A stretch of DNA of 64,000 nt from an uncultured bacterium (GTDB lineage: Bacteria > Actinomycetota > Coriobacteriia > Coriobacteriales > Coriobacteriaceae). Where the stretch lies: the NCBI GenBank assembly GCA_905215385.1, contig CAJMPY010000003.1, positions 1 through 64,000 on the forward strand. Direction: 5' to 3'. Under the pieces are notes generated by a model. The model had not been told where the DNA came from. It worked only from the letters and a program-made list of their open reading frames with translations, and ran no database searches. Shown here one piece after another: positions 23,659-32,268 of the stretch. The translations under genes and the position numbers were made by a program. The stretch's first letter is position 1, and the number at the start of each line of letters is the position of its first letter.

Positions 23659-26600
23659 ATGCTGGATCTCAGAGTTATTTGCAAAAGGTACGTTACGCAG
23701 TCGTTTACGCAGGTAGCGCTCGACAGCGTAAGCCTGTCTTTTCGCGATAACGAGTTCGTAGCCATTCTGGGTCCCTCGGGTTCGGGTAAAACTACGATGC
23801 TCAACGTCATCGGTGGACTCGATCATTTCGATTCGGGCGATCTGCTGATCGACGGCATCTCGACCAAGGACTTCAACGACCGCGATTGGGATGCCTATCG
23901 CAATAATCGCATCGGCTTTGTGTTCCAGAGCTATAACCTCATTCCGCATCAGAGCATTTTGGAAAACGTGGAGTTGGCGCTTACGCTCACGGGCGTGGGG
24001 CATGCCGAGCGCCGCCAACGTGCGCGCAAGGCGCTCGAGGCAGTCGGTCTGGGCGAGCACGTTGACAAGCGCCCGAGCCAGCTTTCGGGCGGGCAGATGC
24101 AGCGCGTGGCCATTGCCCGCGCCCTGATCAATGACCCCGAGATTGTGCTGGCTGACGAGCCGACCGGCGCCTTGGATTCAACGACGTCCGTCCAGGTCAT
24201 GGATTTGCTCAAGGACGTTGCGCGCGACCGTCTGGTCATCATGGTCACGCACAATCCCGAGCTGGCGTACAAGTACGCCACGCGCATTGTCAACCTGGCG
24301 GACGGCAAGGTCACCGACGATTCAGATCCCTTTGATGCTGCCGAGGCCGCGCGTCGCGAGGCCAAGCCCACGCGCAAAACCTCGATGAGCTTTGTGACGG
24401 CGCTTGGGCTTTCTGCCCGAAATCTCATGACCAAGAAGGGCCGCACGGCCATGACGGCCTTTGCAGGTTCGATTGGCATTATCGGCATTGCGGCGATCCT
24501 GGCGCTCTCCAACGGCGTAAACGACTACATCAAAAAGGTCGAGGAGGACACGCTCTCGAGCTACCCGCTGACGATTTCCAAACAAGATTATGACCTGTCG
24601 TCCATGATGGGCGGGCATGGGGCTACGGATGATGAGGTGTCCGAGGGCGAGGACTCGTCCGATGGCGCTACCGGCGGCAAGGCTCAGGGGACCGATAAGA
24701 TCCCTGTGGTCACGGCCGTAAAGGACATGTTCGCAAGTGTTAAATCTAACGATATGACGAGCTTTAAGGCATGGCTTGACGACGGCGGCAACGGTATCGA
24801 CAAAGAGGTCAACGCTATTCAGTATGGTTACGGCGTGACGCCGGTTGTCTATCGTTCGAGTAAGGGCGACGAGAAGCCCGTTCGCCTTGTTCCCAACGCT
24901 ATGACCGAGGCCATGAGCGGAGGCGCGAGCTCGGCGGCAACGGTGAGCATGGAATCCATGGGAACGTCGGTCTTTAACGAGATGATTGACGACCAGAGCC
25001 TGCTCGACAGCCAGTACGATGTCGTTGCCGGCCATTGGCCTACGTCCGCCAACGAGGCCGTGATGGTGCTTTCGAGCCGCGGAACGGTGGGCGACTACAC
25101 GCTCTACAGTATCGGCGCGCTGGATATCGATGAGCTCAACGACCTGGTTAACAGTGCCATGACGGCCGACGGCAAGGTCAAGACGCCCAAGACCGGCAGC
25201 GACTTTACCTACGACGATGCACTGTCCACGACGTTTAAGGTGTTGTCGCCGGCCGATGCCTATCGCAAAAACGAAGAGACCGGCATGTGGACTGACATGT
25301 CTGGCGACGCCGACTTTATGAAAGCCAAGGTTGCCGACGGTATTGACGTGCGCATTGTGGGCGTGGTGCGACCCAACGAGACGGCAAACGCGAGCGCATT
25401 GTCCCCGGGCATTGTCTATACGCATGCGCTGACTCGCCAGCTTATGGAGCGTGCTGCCGATTCGCAGATTGTGCAGGAGCAGCTTGCCCACCCCGAGACG
25501 GATGTCTTTACGGGCAAAACCTTCGACGAGCTGCAGGGCGAAGCCAAGCAGGGCGTGGATTTGGGCAGTATGTTCAGCGTAGACGAGGCGGCACTGAAGA
25601 GCGCGTTCTCGTTCGATGCATCTGCGCTCTCGGGTGTTGCCGGCGGTATGGACCTGTCGGGTCTTGACTTGTCTGGGCTGGACATTGACCTTTCGGGCGT
25701 TGGTAAGGACATCGACTTCAGCGACATCATGGCCAAAGCGCCAACCCCAGATTTCTCGGGCATCTTTGACGGTCTGGAGCTCACGCCCGAGCAAATGCAG
25801 CAGGTGGGAACGCTTGCCAACCAGCTGTTTGAGGGCTTTTTGCGGTCTGATCAGTTTAAGGCGCTGTCACCCGAAGACCTTAAAGACGCGTCAAAGCTCG
25901 CTGCCGCATTCTCGGCATATCTTGAGAATGATGCCGCAGCCCAGCAAATTTTGGCACAGCTCAAAGCGCTTGGCGGCGATGCCCTGGCCGAGCGTCTGCA
26001 GCAGGTGATGGGCGACTATGTGCAAAAGCAGCTGGCTCCGTATTTGCAGCAGTCTATGGATCAGGTGATGAAGGCGGTCAGCGAGCAGATTGCCACGACG
26101 GTATCAGCTCAGCTCAAGGCGGGCGCGGCAGGGCTTATGGACCAGATGGCGACGCAGATGTCTTCGAGTTTTGCCAACCTGGCGAGCGCCATGCGCGTGG
26201 ATGCGAACGCCTTTGCTCGTGCCATCCACTTCAACATGGACGCCGAGGACCTGAGCTCGCTCATGATGAGCTATGCCAAGGCGTCGAAGCTCACCTACGA
26301 CAACAATCTGACCACGTTGGGCTATGCGGACGAGGCGGACCCCATTTCGGTCAAGATTTTCCCGCGCGACTTTGAGGCCAAGGAGCGCGTGCTCGATTAC
26401 ATCGATGCGTACAACAAGCAGGTCAAAGCTGCTGGCCACGATGAGCAGGCAATCTCGTATACCGACTACATGGGCATCATCATGGGCTCGGTGACCGACA
26501 TCGTGAACACCATCAGCTTGGTGCTCATCGCATTCGTGAGTATCAGTTTGGTGGTGAGCTCCATCATGATCGGCATCATCACCTACATCAGCGTGCTGGA

Positions 26601-26913
26601 GCGCAAAAAGGAGATTGGCATCCTGCGCGCGATCGGCGCGTCAAAGCGCAACGTGGCCAACGTATTTAATGCCGAGACCTTTATCGAAGGCCTCATTGCC
26701 GGCGTCTTTGCCATTGTCGTCGTGGTGGCCGTGAGCTTTCCGGTTAATGCCTGGGCGCTTGCGGCCAAGCAGGTGCCCAACCTGATGAGCCTGCCCGTGC
26801 AGGATGCGCTGGTGCTCATCGCGATTTCGGTGTTGCTGACGGTTGTCGCTGGCCTGCTGCCGGCCCGCAGCGCATCCAAGAAAGACCCCGTGGAGGCCCT
26901 ACGTTCCGAATAA
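23659..26913 (+). CDS. ABC exporter with fused ATPase and FtsX/MacB-type permease
   Basis: A 1,084-residue protein. The N-terminal 235 residues form an ABC ATPase: Walker A GPSGSGKT (38-45), signature LSGGQMQRVAIARAL, Walker B IVLADEPTGALD. A first TM helix (MTAFAGSIGIIGIAAILALS) leads to an extracytoplasmic region of some 650 residues with Asp/Leu-rich repeats (MDLSGLDLSGLDIDLSG) and helical segments. Three C-terminal TM helices of FtsX type follow (SLVLIAFVSISLVVSSIMIG; VISVLERKKEIGILRAIGAS-like loop reads YISVLERKKEIGILRAIG). Family members drive lipoprotein or peptide handling, or act as mechanotransmission transporters. The ATG at 23659 is chosen from the GAGAGG upstream. Confidence 0.9.
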   Translation: MLDLRVICKRYVTQSFTQVALDSVSLSFRDNEFVAILGPSGSGKTTMLNVIGGLDHFDSGDLLIDGISTKDFNDRDWDAYRNNRIGFVFQSYNLIPHQSILENVELALTLTGVGHAERRQRARKALEAVGLGEHVDKRPSQLSGGQMQRVAIARALINDPEIVLADEPTGALDSTTSVQVMDLLKDVARDRLVIMVTHNPELAYKYATRIVNLADGKVTDDSDPFDAAEAARREAKPTRKTSMSFVTALGLSARNLMTKKGRTAMTAFAGSIGIIGIAAILALSNGVNDYIKKVEEDTLSSYPLTISKQDYDLSSMMGGHGATDDEVSEGEDSSDGATGGKAQGTDKIPVVTAVKDMFASVKSNDMTSFKAWLDDGGNGIDKEVNAIQYGYGVTPVVYRSSKGDEKPVRLVPNAMTEAMSGGASSAATVSMESMGTSVFNEMIDDQSLLDSQYDVVAGHWPTSANEAVMVLSSRGTVGDYTLYSIGALDIDELNDLVNSAMTADGKVKTPKTGSDFTYDDALSTTFKVLSPADAYRKNEETGMWTDMSGDADFMKAKVADGIDVRIVGVVRPNETANASALSPGIVYTHALTRQLMERAADSQIVQEQLAHPETDVFTGKTFDELQGEAKQGVDLGSMFSVDEAALKSAFSFDASALSGVAGGMDLSGLDLSGLDIDLSGVGKDIDFSDIMAKAPTPDFSGIFDGLELTPEQMQQVGTLANQLFEGFLRSDQFKALSPEDLKDASKLAAAFSAYLENDAAAQQILAQLKALGGDALAERLQQVMGDYVQKQLAPYLQQSMDQVMKAVSEQIATTVSAQLKAGAAGLMDQMATQMSSSFANLASAMRVDANAFARAIHFNMDAEDLSSLMMSYAKASKLTYDNNLTTLGYADEADPISVKIFPRDFEAKERVLDYIDAYNKQVKAAGHDEQAISYTDYMGIIMGSVTDIVNTISLVLIAFVSISLVVSSIMIGIITYISVLERKKEIGILRAIGASKRNVANVFNAETFIEGLIAGVFAIVVVVAVSFPVNAWALAAKQVPNLMSLPVQDALVLIAISVLLTVVAGLLPARSASKKDPVEALRSE

Positions 26914-26943
26914 TGTGACAAAGGGACTGCCCCTTTGTCACAT
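26913..26943. repeat. 31-bp palindrome, family copy 3
   Basis: Near-perfect copy (core GGGACTGCCCC) whose first base is the last base of the ABC exporter stop codon TAA. It also lies 7 bp from the stop of the convergent gene at 26950. Confidence 0.9.
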
Positions 26944-26949
26944 TTGCGC

Positions 26950-28083
26950 CTAGCTCGTTTTGCCCACCAACGTGATACGGATGCTTGGATGGGTGTACTC
27001 GTCAAACTCGTCCTCGGGATCCGTATCAAACGAGTAATACGTTTTGATGAGGTCGTCACTCGTCCTGATAGAGATTCTCTCGTAGAGTGAGCCGTTCAAA
27101 AATGTCTGCCTAAACTCTTCGGGGAGTTTCTGCGGTGCCAAGAGCTCGGGGCTCACCGTCTTGACGTCAACGGTTTGAACGGCAGAGGAAAGTTCGTCCA
27201 AGTCGCGCTCGATGCGGGCGAGGTTGTCCTCAAGGCTCGCGTCGGGGTCGATCTCTGCTATGTAACTCACTTCCTTGAGCGTTCCCTTGTTGTCGAAATC
27301 CAGGTACGTATAGGTCTTCTGGGTATCGGAGTCGCCGTCGTGAAGGTAGCCGCGGACGTGATAGCCGTAATCTTGATATCGCTCGTAAGGGTCATCGGCG
27401 GACACGTACTCGCATGCGGGTTCTAGCGTCTTGCGGGCGATGGCGATCTGCTCGGCCGCGGCCGCGGCGTTCTGTTGCATCTCGATGTTTCCCTGCGCCA
27501 GCTGCGGGATATAGGCACCGCACACGATTGCGAGGGGCAGTGCCACAAGCGCGACGATCCACTTTTTTGCACGGGGGATAGGCACGCCACAGGCCTCTGC
27601 CATGGCCTTTGCGTTGGCAAAGCTTTCGGCAAGCACGTCTGCCGCGGTGGCGACGGCGCCTACGGCAGCGGCGACTTCTGCCGCGCCGCCCAGGTTGCGT
27701 GCGGTCTCGTTGTCGCTGTTCTTGAGCAGGCGCGCGGCGGCCTGCGTACCGATAACACCTGCGATTTGTGCCGAGTGGTCTTTCTCAGCCTGCTCGACGA
27801 CGAGTCGGTGCTGCATTTCTTTCCACTGCTTGCCGCGCATGCCAAAGCGCGGCGCGAGCGCGCAGTAGCAGAAGATGGCGAGCTCGACGACGGTGAGCGC
27901 CAAGGCGGTCATCATGCCCGTCTCCTGGAAGCTTTCATGATGGAAGACGATATCGTCAATCATTTCGAAGGGAATGATCAAAAAAGGCAGCACAAACGCC
28001 ATGGCAAGCGCTGTGCCGGCAATCTTGGGATAGATGCAGTATCGCTGGATACGCTTGCGTTCTTGTTCGGAAAGTGTTGCCAT
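26950..28083 (-). CDS. Membrane protein of unknown function
   Basis: A 377-residue protein: two N-terminal TM helices (GTALAMAFVLPFLIIPFEM; MTALALTVVELAIFCYCALA), a cytoplasmic helical stretch rich in Ala (NLGGAAEVAAAVGAVATAAD), a third TM (KWIVALVALPLAIVCGAYIP) and an acidic C-terminal domain, probably outside, ending in RITLVGKTS. I recognise no family. The ATG at 28083 follows AAGGATC; an in-frame ATG at 28137 lacks a site. It lies 63 bp after a DUF3592 gene in the same orientation, likely co-transcribed. Confidence 0.75.
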   Translation of the reverse strand: MATLSEQERKRIQRYCIYPKIAGTALAMAFVLPFLIIPFEMIDDIVFHHESFQETGMMTALALTVVELAIFCYCALAPRFGMRGKQWKEMQHRLVVEQAEKDHSAQIAGVIGTQAAARLLKNSDNETARNLGGAAEVAAAVGAVATAADVLAESFANAKAMAEACGVPIPRAKKWIVALVALPLAIVCGAYIPQLAQGNIEMQQNAAAAAEQIAIARKTLEPACEYVSADDPYERYQDYGYHVRGYLHDGDSDTQKTYTYLDFDNKGTLKEVSYIAEIDPDASLEDNLARIERDLDELSSAVQTVDVKTVSPELLAPQKLPEEFRQTFLNGSLYERISIRTSDDLIKTYYSFDTDPEDEFDEYTHPSIRITLVGKTS

Positions 28084-28146
28084 GGCTGATCCTTGGTGTC
28101 GTAACGGTCGTTGCGGCGCATGGGGCGCGGGGCGCATCAGTTTGAG

Positions 28147-28674
28147 CTAGCGCTGGATAAGAACATAGAGCAAGATGCTCATCGCGATGAGCAAGAAGCC
28201 TGCGATGTTAAACATCAGTGTGGCAAAGTTGCCCACGATGGGGCGTTCGACATAGCTTTTGTCTGGGTTGCTGGGGTTGTAGTACACGGTCATTTGGCTA
28301 CCGAGGGGCCAAAGCTGCTCCGCGAGGGTGCCTAGGCGGGCGATGGGGCCTGTCTGCACGTGCAGCCAGCCCTTGGCGTCTTCGTAGGCGGTGGCTTGCG
28401 TGCGGATGGGGAGTTCCGACAAGCTTTTGGTCTTTATGCAACGGAATTGTTTTTTCGCGCGGTATTGCGTGCCGCCGACGGCGTATTCCAAAACGGGATA
28501 CATCCTGCCTTCGCCCATAAAGCGATGGTCGATGACCGTTCCCATGGTCACGGCGGTACAGGCCTTGGCTTTCTTGCGAGCGGCGGCTTTCATGAGCGCG
28601 CTCACTCCGATAAGCAGGATGCCGATGCCCCCAACCAAGATGAGCGCGAGCAGGGATATCTGCGACGTGGTCAC
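28147..28674 (-). CDS. DUF3592-family membrane protein
   Basis: A 175-residue protein with TM helices at both ends (ISLLALILVGGIGILLIGVS; LMFNIAGFLLIAMSILLYVL) and a beta-rich domain between them, including YPVLEYAVGGTQYRA and SQMTVYYNPSNPDKSYVE, the typical DUF3592 pattern. Function unknown. GTG start after AAAGGAG. It precedes the unknown membrane protein at 26950-28083. Confidence 0.82.
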   Translation of the reverse strand: MTTSQISLLALILVGGIGILLIGVSALMKAAARKKAKACTAVTMGTVIDHRFMGEGRMYPVLEYAVGGTQYRAKKQFRCIKTKSLSELPIRTQATAYEDAKGWLHVQTGPIARLGTLAEQLWPLGSQMTVYYNPSNPDKSYVERPIVGNFATLMFNIAGFLLIAMSILLYVLIQR

Positions 28675-28764
28675 GGCGTTCTCCTTTGGCGCGATACCGT
28701 CATATGTGACTCAGTATAGAGAGTCCCGCCATCGATGAGCTATTGCGGGGGGGGTCAATTCTGA

Positions 28765-28795
28765 ATGTGACAAATGGACTGTCCCTTTGTCACAT
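28765..28795. repeat. 31-bp palindrome, family copy 4
   Basis: One mismatch in the left arm (AAATGGAC for AAAGGGAC). Lies in the divergent dus/DUF3592 region. Confidence 0.9.
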
Positions 28796-28861
28796 CGGGG
28801 ACCTCGAAATATGGGCGGCGTTCGCGAACGGCAACTAGCTTGCGTTCGGTAGCCGGCACTT

Positions 28862-28888
28862 GGGGCAAAGGGGCTGTCCTTTTGCCCC
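28862..28888. repeat. Variant GGGGCAAAGG palindrome
   Basis: GGGGCAAAGGGGC opposite GTCCTTTTGCCCC. It keeps the CAAAGG/CCTTTTG middle of the 31-bp family while the outer arms are changed on both sides so that pairing is kept. Confidence 0.75.
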
Positions 28889-28972
28889 TTCACCGTTGCG
28901 TCGTATCTGGTGTGGAAAAAATATCGCCTGCGTTCTCGCGCCTGCGAAGAGTTCCTGAACCGCTTGAATGGG

Positions 28973-29003
28973 ATGTGACAAAGGGACAGTCCCTTTGTCA
29001 CAT
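28973..29003. repeat. 31-bp palindrome, family copy 5 (perfect)
   Basis: Identical to the copy at 17480. It ends 14 bp before the dus start, so it would form a strong hairpin in or just before the dus leader. Confidence 0.93.
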
Positions 29004-29017
29004 TGATCTGAGAGTGG

Positions 29018-29980
29018 ATGTTGATGTATTTATCGCTGGCCCCCATGGAGGGGATTACCGGGCATGTGTTCCGTCGCGTGCATGCGGAGTGCTTCGGTGC
29101 GCTCGATTGTTATTACACGCCGTTTTTGCCGCCGCCGCGGGTAGGCAACCGCTTCGGCGGCAAGGCGTTTAAAGAAGTCGACCCTGCCAATAACCAGGGG
29201 CTTAACGTAGTACCTCAGCTGATGTCCAAGAATGCGGACGAGTTTGTGTGGGCGGCGCAGGTGCTCGCCGAGATGGGGTACCGCGAGGTCAATCTCAACC
29301 TTGGCTGCCCCTCGGGTACGGTTGTTGCCAAAGGCAAGGGTTCGGGCTTTCTGCGCAACCTGGATGAGCTCGAGGTGTTCTTGAGCGACGTGTGCGAACG
29401 CTCACCCTTGCCGGTGTCGGTCAAGACCAGGTTGGGGTTGGAAAGCGATGACGAGTACGAACGCGTGCTCGACCTCTATTGCCGCATGCCGCTGGCAGAG
29501 CTGATCGTGCATCCGCGCGTGCAAAAGGACCGTTATACGGGCTCGCCGCGTAAAGAGTTTTACGGCGAGACGTTGGAGCGGGCGCCGTTTCCCGTGGCCT
29601 ATAACGGCGACATCTTTGATCTTGAGGACATGGATGCGCTGGTGGGGGCCTATCCCGGAACACGCCACGTAATGTTGGGGCGCGGCTTGCTCGCGAACCC
29701 CGCGCTGGCTCGCATGGTTAAGGGCGGCTCTGCCGCCACGGCTGCCGAGTTGCAGCGCTTCCACGACACGCTGTTTGCGGCCTATGCGGACGAGATTGGG
29801 GGCAACGCGGTCTTTCGCATGAAGGAATGGTGGTTCTACGCCAAATGTGCCTTCGCCGATCCCGCTACCGTGCACAAGCTCGTGCGCAAGACCAAAAAGG
29901 TCGACGAATACCGCGCCGCCGTCGAGCGCGTCTTTCGCGAGCAGCCGCTCGCGCCTGTTGCCCGCTTTTGTGGCTACTAG
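29018..29980 (+). CDS. dus: tRNA-dihydrouridine synthase
   Basis: A 320-residue FMN-dependent Dus enzyme: LAPMEGITGHVFRR (FMN-binding start), VNLNLGCPSGTVVAKGKGSG carrying the catalytic Cys, VSVKTRLGL, LIVHPRVQKDRYTG, VAYNGDIFD and HVMLGRGLLANPAL. It reduces uridine in the tRNA D-loop with NADPH. The start is ambiguous between 29018 (ATG after GAGAGTGG) and 29024. A perfect palindrome sits just upstream and a long inverted repeat begins directly after the stop codon. Confidence 0.9.
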   Translation: MLMYLSLAPMEGITGHVFRRVHAECFGALDCYYTPFLPPPRVGNRFGGKAFKEVDPANNQGLNVVPQLMSKNADEFVWAAQVLAEMGYREVNLNLGCPSGTVVAKGKGSGFLRNLDELEVFLSDVCERSPLPVSVKTRLGLESDDEYERVLDLYCRMPLAELIVHPRVQKDRYTGSPRKEFYGETLERAPFPVAYNGDIFDLEDMDALVGAYPGTRHVMLGRGLLANPALARMVKGGSAATAAELQRFHDTLFAAYADEIGGNAVFRMKEWWFYAKCAFADPATVHKLVRKTKKVDEYRAAVERVFREQPLAPVARFCGY

Positions 29981-30030
29981 TCGTTGGGGACGTTCTTTAA
30001 CGACTAGTCATTTAAGAACGTCCCCAACGA
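29981..30030. repeat. Perfect 17-bp inverted repeat directly after dus
   Basis: TCGTTGGGGACGTTCTT at 29981-29997 and its exact reverse complement at 30014-30030 with a 16-bp loop. The first base follows the dus TAG. A related half-element with TTGGGGACGTTCTTAAACGACTAGTC lies near 37011. No T tract. Confidence 0.9.
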
Positions 30031-30046
30031 TTGCCCACAAATAGCT

Positions 30047-30099
30047 GTACGTCAGCATCCAAAGATGTCGGAAAATGTCGACTTTGGATGCTGGCGTAC
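30047..30099. repeat. 18-bp inverted repeat with GATGTCGG-type loop
   Basis: GTACGTCAGCATCCAAAG (30047-30064) pairs with CTTTGGATGCTGGCGTAC (30082-30099) with one wobble. It lies between the convergent dus and glutaredoxin genes and probably serves as a 3'-end hairpin. Confidence 0.75.
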
Positions 30100-30153
30100 A
30101 TGTTTGGTTCGTATGGGTTTGTGCGTTGGGGCCGGCCGACCGCGGCGCGCGGA

Positions 30154-30399
30154 CTAGAGCAGGTTCTTCTGTATCCACGCGATGATGTCGCCCGACTCGT
30201 AGAGTGGCGTGCCGTCAATGAACAGGCAGGGAACTTGGCGCTTTCCGCCGACGGCGATGAGCGTCTGCTCGGCATCGGAATCGGTCGAGATATTACGCTC
30301 GGGGATGGTCACGCCGTTATCGGCCAGGAAGCGCTTGACCTTTATGCAATACGGGCAGCCGGCCATAACGTAGAGCGCGAGCTCGTGATCAGTAGCCAT
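30154..30399 (-). CDS. Glutaredoxin-family protein
   Basis: An 81-residue glutaredoxin: MATDHELALYVMAGCPYCIK with redox pair Cys15/Cys18, RQVPCLFIDG with the cis-Pro, and YESGDIIAWIQ. It reduces disulfides or mixed disulfides with a low-molecular-weight thiol. The ATG at 30399 follows TTGGAG. Followed on the minus strand by the inverted repeat at 30047-30099. Confidence 0.88.
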   Translation of the reverse strand: MATDHELALYVMAGCPYCIKVKRFLADNGVTIPERNISTDSDAEQTLIAVGGKRQVPCLFIDGTPLYESGDIIAWIQKNLL

Positions 30400-30450
30400 A
30401 GGTCTCCAATCGGTTGAGGTTTCGATTGAAATACCCAAAGCCGCCGCGGT

Positions 30451-31278
30451 CTATGCACGCGTCAACGACGACTCGATTGCCTGTACCAGAAACGCCGTGG
30501 CTCCGGTGCCGCAGGGCTTGTCGTAGTAGTCAACAAAGCGCTGGTCCGCAAGATAACCATTGGCGAGGCCCAGGTATGCTTCGTCCTGGGGCTCGTGTCC
30601 CCAGTTGAGGCTAATCCAACGACGATGCATCGCAACAAGTTTTTGGGCCTCGATGCTCTTTGGGTCGCCGTCGTCCATGGCAATCGAGAGCTGGCCCAAA
30701 ATCGCGCGCTCGAGTTCTTTCATGTCGTTCCAGGTTTCGGGGTCCATGTCCAGCAACGCCTCGTTTGCCGCATCGATTGCCCTGTCGCCGTAGCGCGTCC
30801 GGGCCTCGGCGCCGTAGCGCTCCTCGTTTTCCTGCACGGAGCGCCAGCGCTCCAGTTGCGGCAGCACGGCGCCCATGAGCGAGACGGCTTCGTCGAGCGA
30901 CATACCGGTGCTTTGTGCCAGCCGCGGGGCACAATCCTCGATCATTGCTTCCATTGTGGTGTCGTAGGTGTACTTGCCGCGGTCGTAGCACCACTTGCAG
31001 TAATGGTCGGTCGTGGCGCCCGCGGCATCGGTGCCGCAGTCGTCGGGCGTGAGCACCATGCCGCAGCTCTGACAATAGTGCTCGGGCATTTCGAGCAGGT
31101 GCGACAGCGGCTCTCCGGTAACGGCGGCAATGAGCTTCATCATGTCGATGCCCGGGGTGACTTCGCTGCGCTCCCAACGGCTCACGGCTTGGCGCGTGAC
31201 GTAGAGCTTGGCGGCGAGCTGCTCTTGGGTAAGGTTGTTGGCGCGGCGGACGGCGATGAGTTTTTCTGCAAAGGCCAT
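30451..31278 (-). CDS. XRE regulator with zinc ribbon and TipAS-like domain
   Basis: A 275-residue protein of three parts. Residues 1-60: XRE helix-turn-helix (RRANNLTQEQLAAKLYVTRQ, AVSRWERSEVTPGIDMMKLI). Residues 66-105: a zinc ribbon (EHYCQSCGMVLTPDDCG to HYCKWCYDRGKYTY). The rest is a helical domain (MEAMIEDCAPRLA; VLPQLERWRSVQ; YLADQRFVDYYDKPCGTGAT) that resembles TipAS, the thiopeptide/antibiotic-recognition domain of TipA. Classical TipA has a MerR head, so the XRE head is a domain swap. It may sense a small molecule and control its own gene. AAAGGAG precedes the ATG. Confidence 0.83.
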   Translation of the reverse strand: MAFAEKLIAVRRANNLTQEQLAAKLYVTRQAVSRWERSEVTPGIDMMKLIAAVTGEPLSHLLEMPEHYCQSCGMVLTPDDCGTDAAGATTDHYCKWCYDRGKYTYDTTMEAMIEDCAPRLAQSTGMSLDEAVSLMGAVLPQLERWRSVQENEERYGAEARTRYGDRAIDAANEALLDMDPETWNDMKELERAILGQLSIAMDDGDPKSIEAQKLVAMHRRWISLNWGHEPQDEAYLGLANGYLADQRFVDYYDKPCGTGATAFLVQAIESSLTRA

Positions 31279-31405
31279 AACGGCTCCTTTCTGGTGCTTG
31301 TTGGCTTAAGCATACGCGGCAGCCGATGTCCTTCCAAGCAACCGTTGGTTGCATGCAGATGACGATGAGAGAGAATCGCAGCCTGCGCCCCGCGCGCCTG
31401 TGCCG

Positions 31406-31419
31406 TACAATGACCGGCA
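31406..31419 (+). promoter_or_regulatory. -10 element implying a near-leaderless trmO mRNA
   Basis: TACAAT at 31406-31411 ends 7 bp before the ATG at 31419, so transcription should begin at or near the start codon. No ribosome-binding site is present. The -35 is not obvious. Confidence 0.4.
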
Positions 31420-32156
31420 TGGAACCTATTGCACGCATACATACCGACCTGCCGCAGAAGTTCGGCATTCCGCGCAACAGTTTTTTGGCGCCCCATCTGC
31501 AGGGACGCATCGTTTTTGAGCCGGAATTTGCCTCCAATGCAGCGGTTGAGGGCCTGGACTCCTTCTCTCACCTATGGCTGCTGTGGCGTTTTGAAAACGG
31601 AACGCCCGGCGGCACGGCTAAGGACATAGCCACCGATGCCAAGAGGCAGGACAGGTCCGGCACCAATGCCAAGTGGTCGAAAACCGTGCGCCCGCCGCGT
31701 CTGGGCGGAGCCGAGCGTGTGGGCGTGTTTGCCACGCGCAGTCCGTTTCGCCCTAATCCCATTGGGCTTACCTGCGTCAAACTCGATCATGTCGAGCTTA
31801 CCGACGATGGCCCAATCATCCATGTGCTAGGGGCCGATCTGCGCGACGGCACGCCCATCTACGACATTAAGCCCTACATTCCGTTTGCGGACTGCCACCC
31901 GGATGCAACGGGCGGCTGGATTGAGGATGCTCCGTGGCAAGAGCTCGATGTTGAGTTTCCACATGCGCTGCAGGATATGGTCTCGCCCGCAAAGCTCCCC
32001 GGCTTGGTCGAGGTCCTTCGCCAAGACCCGCGCCGCGCAGGCAGCAAGCACGAGCCAAACCGCGTCTATCATCTGGCTTTCGCCGGGCTCGACATATCTT
32101 TTACGGTCGATGAAACCCAGCTAACCGTAGTCGCCGTCAATGACGCGCGAGACTAA
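31419..32156 (+). CDS. trmO: tRNA (adenine37-N6)-methyltransferase TrmO/TsaA family
   Basis: A 245-residue TsaA/TrmO-type protein: EPIARIHTDLPQKFGIPRNS, LDSFSHLWLLWRF, RLGGAERVGVFATRSPFRPN, PIGLTCVKLDHV and DGTPIYDIKPYIPFAD are the family's conserved segments. It methylates N6 of t6A37 in tRNAs using SAM. The C-terminal quarter (PNRVYHLAFAGLDISFTVDE) is the TrmO C-domain. Start chosen at the ATG that begins conserved sequence; it lacks a Shine-Dalgarno and sits just after a -10, so leaderless translation is plausible. Confidence 0.88.
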   Translation: MEPIARIHTDLPQKFGIPRNSFLAPHLQGRIVFEPEFASNAAVEGLDSFSHLWLLWRFENGTPGGTAKDIATDAKRQDRSGTNAKWSKTVRPPRLGGAERVGVFATRSPFRPNPIGLTCVKLDHVELTDDGPIIHVLGADLRDGTPIYDIKPYIPFADCHPDATGGWIEDAPWQELDVEFPHALQDMVSPAKLPGLVEVLRQDPRRAGSKHEPNRVYHLAFAGLDISFTVDETQLTVVAVNDARD

Positions 32157-32268
32157 CCAGCCATTCGTCCGCACCCGTCAAATTAAGCGCCAAACCCCGC
32201 TCCAAAACCGCTCACGCTGGTGGACAATAGCGCCTATCGAAACAGTCCACTTTGCACGGGAGTCCAGC

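Larger units (their letters stand above)
28675..29017. other. Repeat-rich intergenic region
   Basis: No gene is evident in these 343 bp. They hold two 31-bp palindromes and a third related GGGGCAAAGG palindrome, and must carry the divergent promoters of the DUF3592 and dus genes. Confidence 0.6.

Noticed and set aside
24322..25794. A 490-codon minus-strand frame inside the ABC exporter gene
   Set aside because: His/Arg-rich mirror-frame composition and no start site; the exporter reads through with clear domains.
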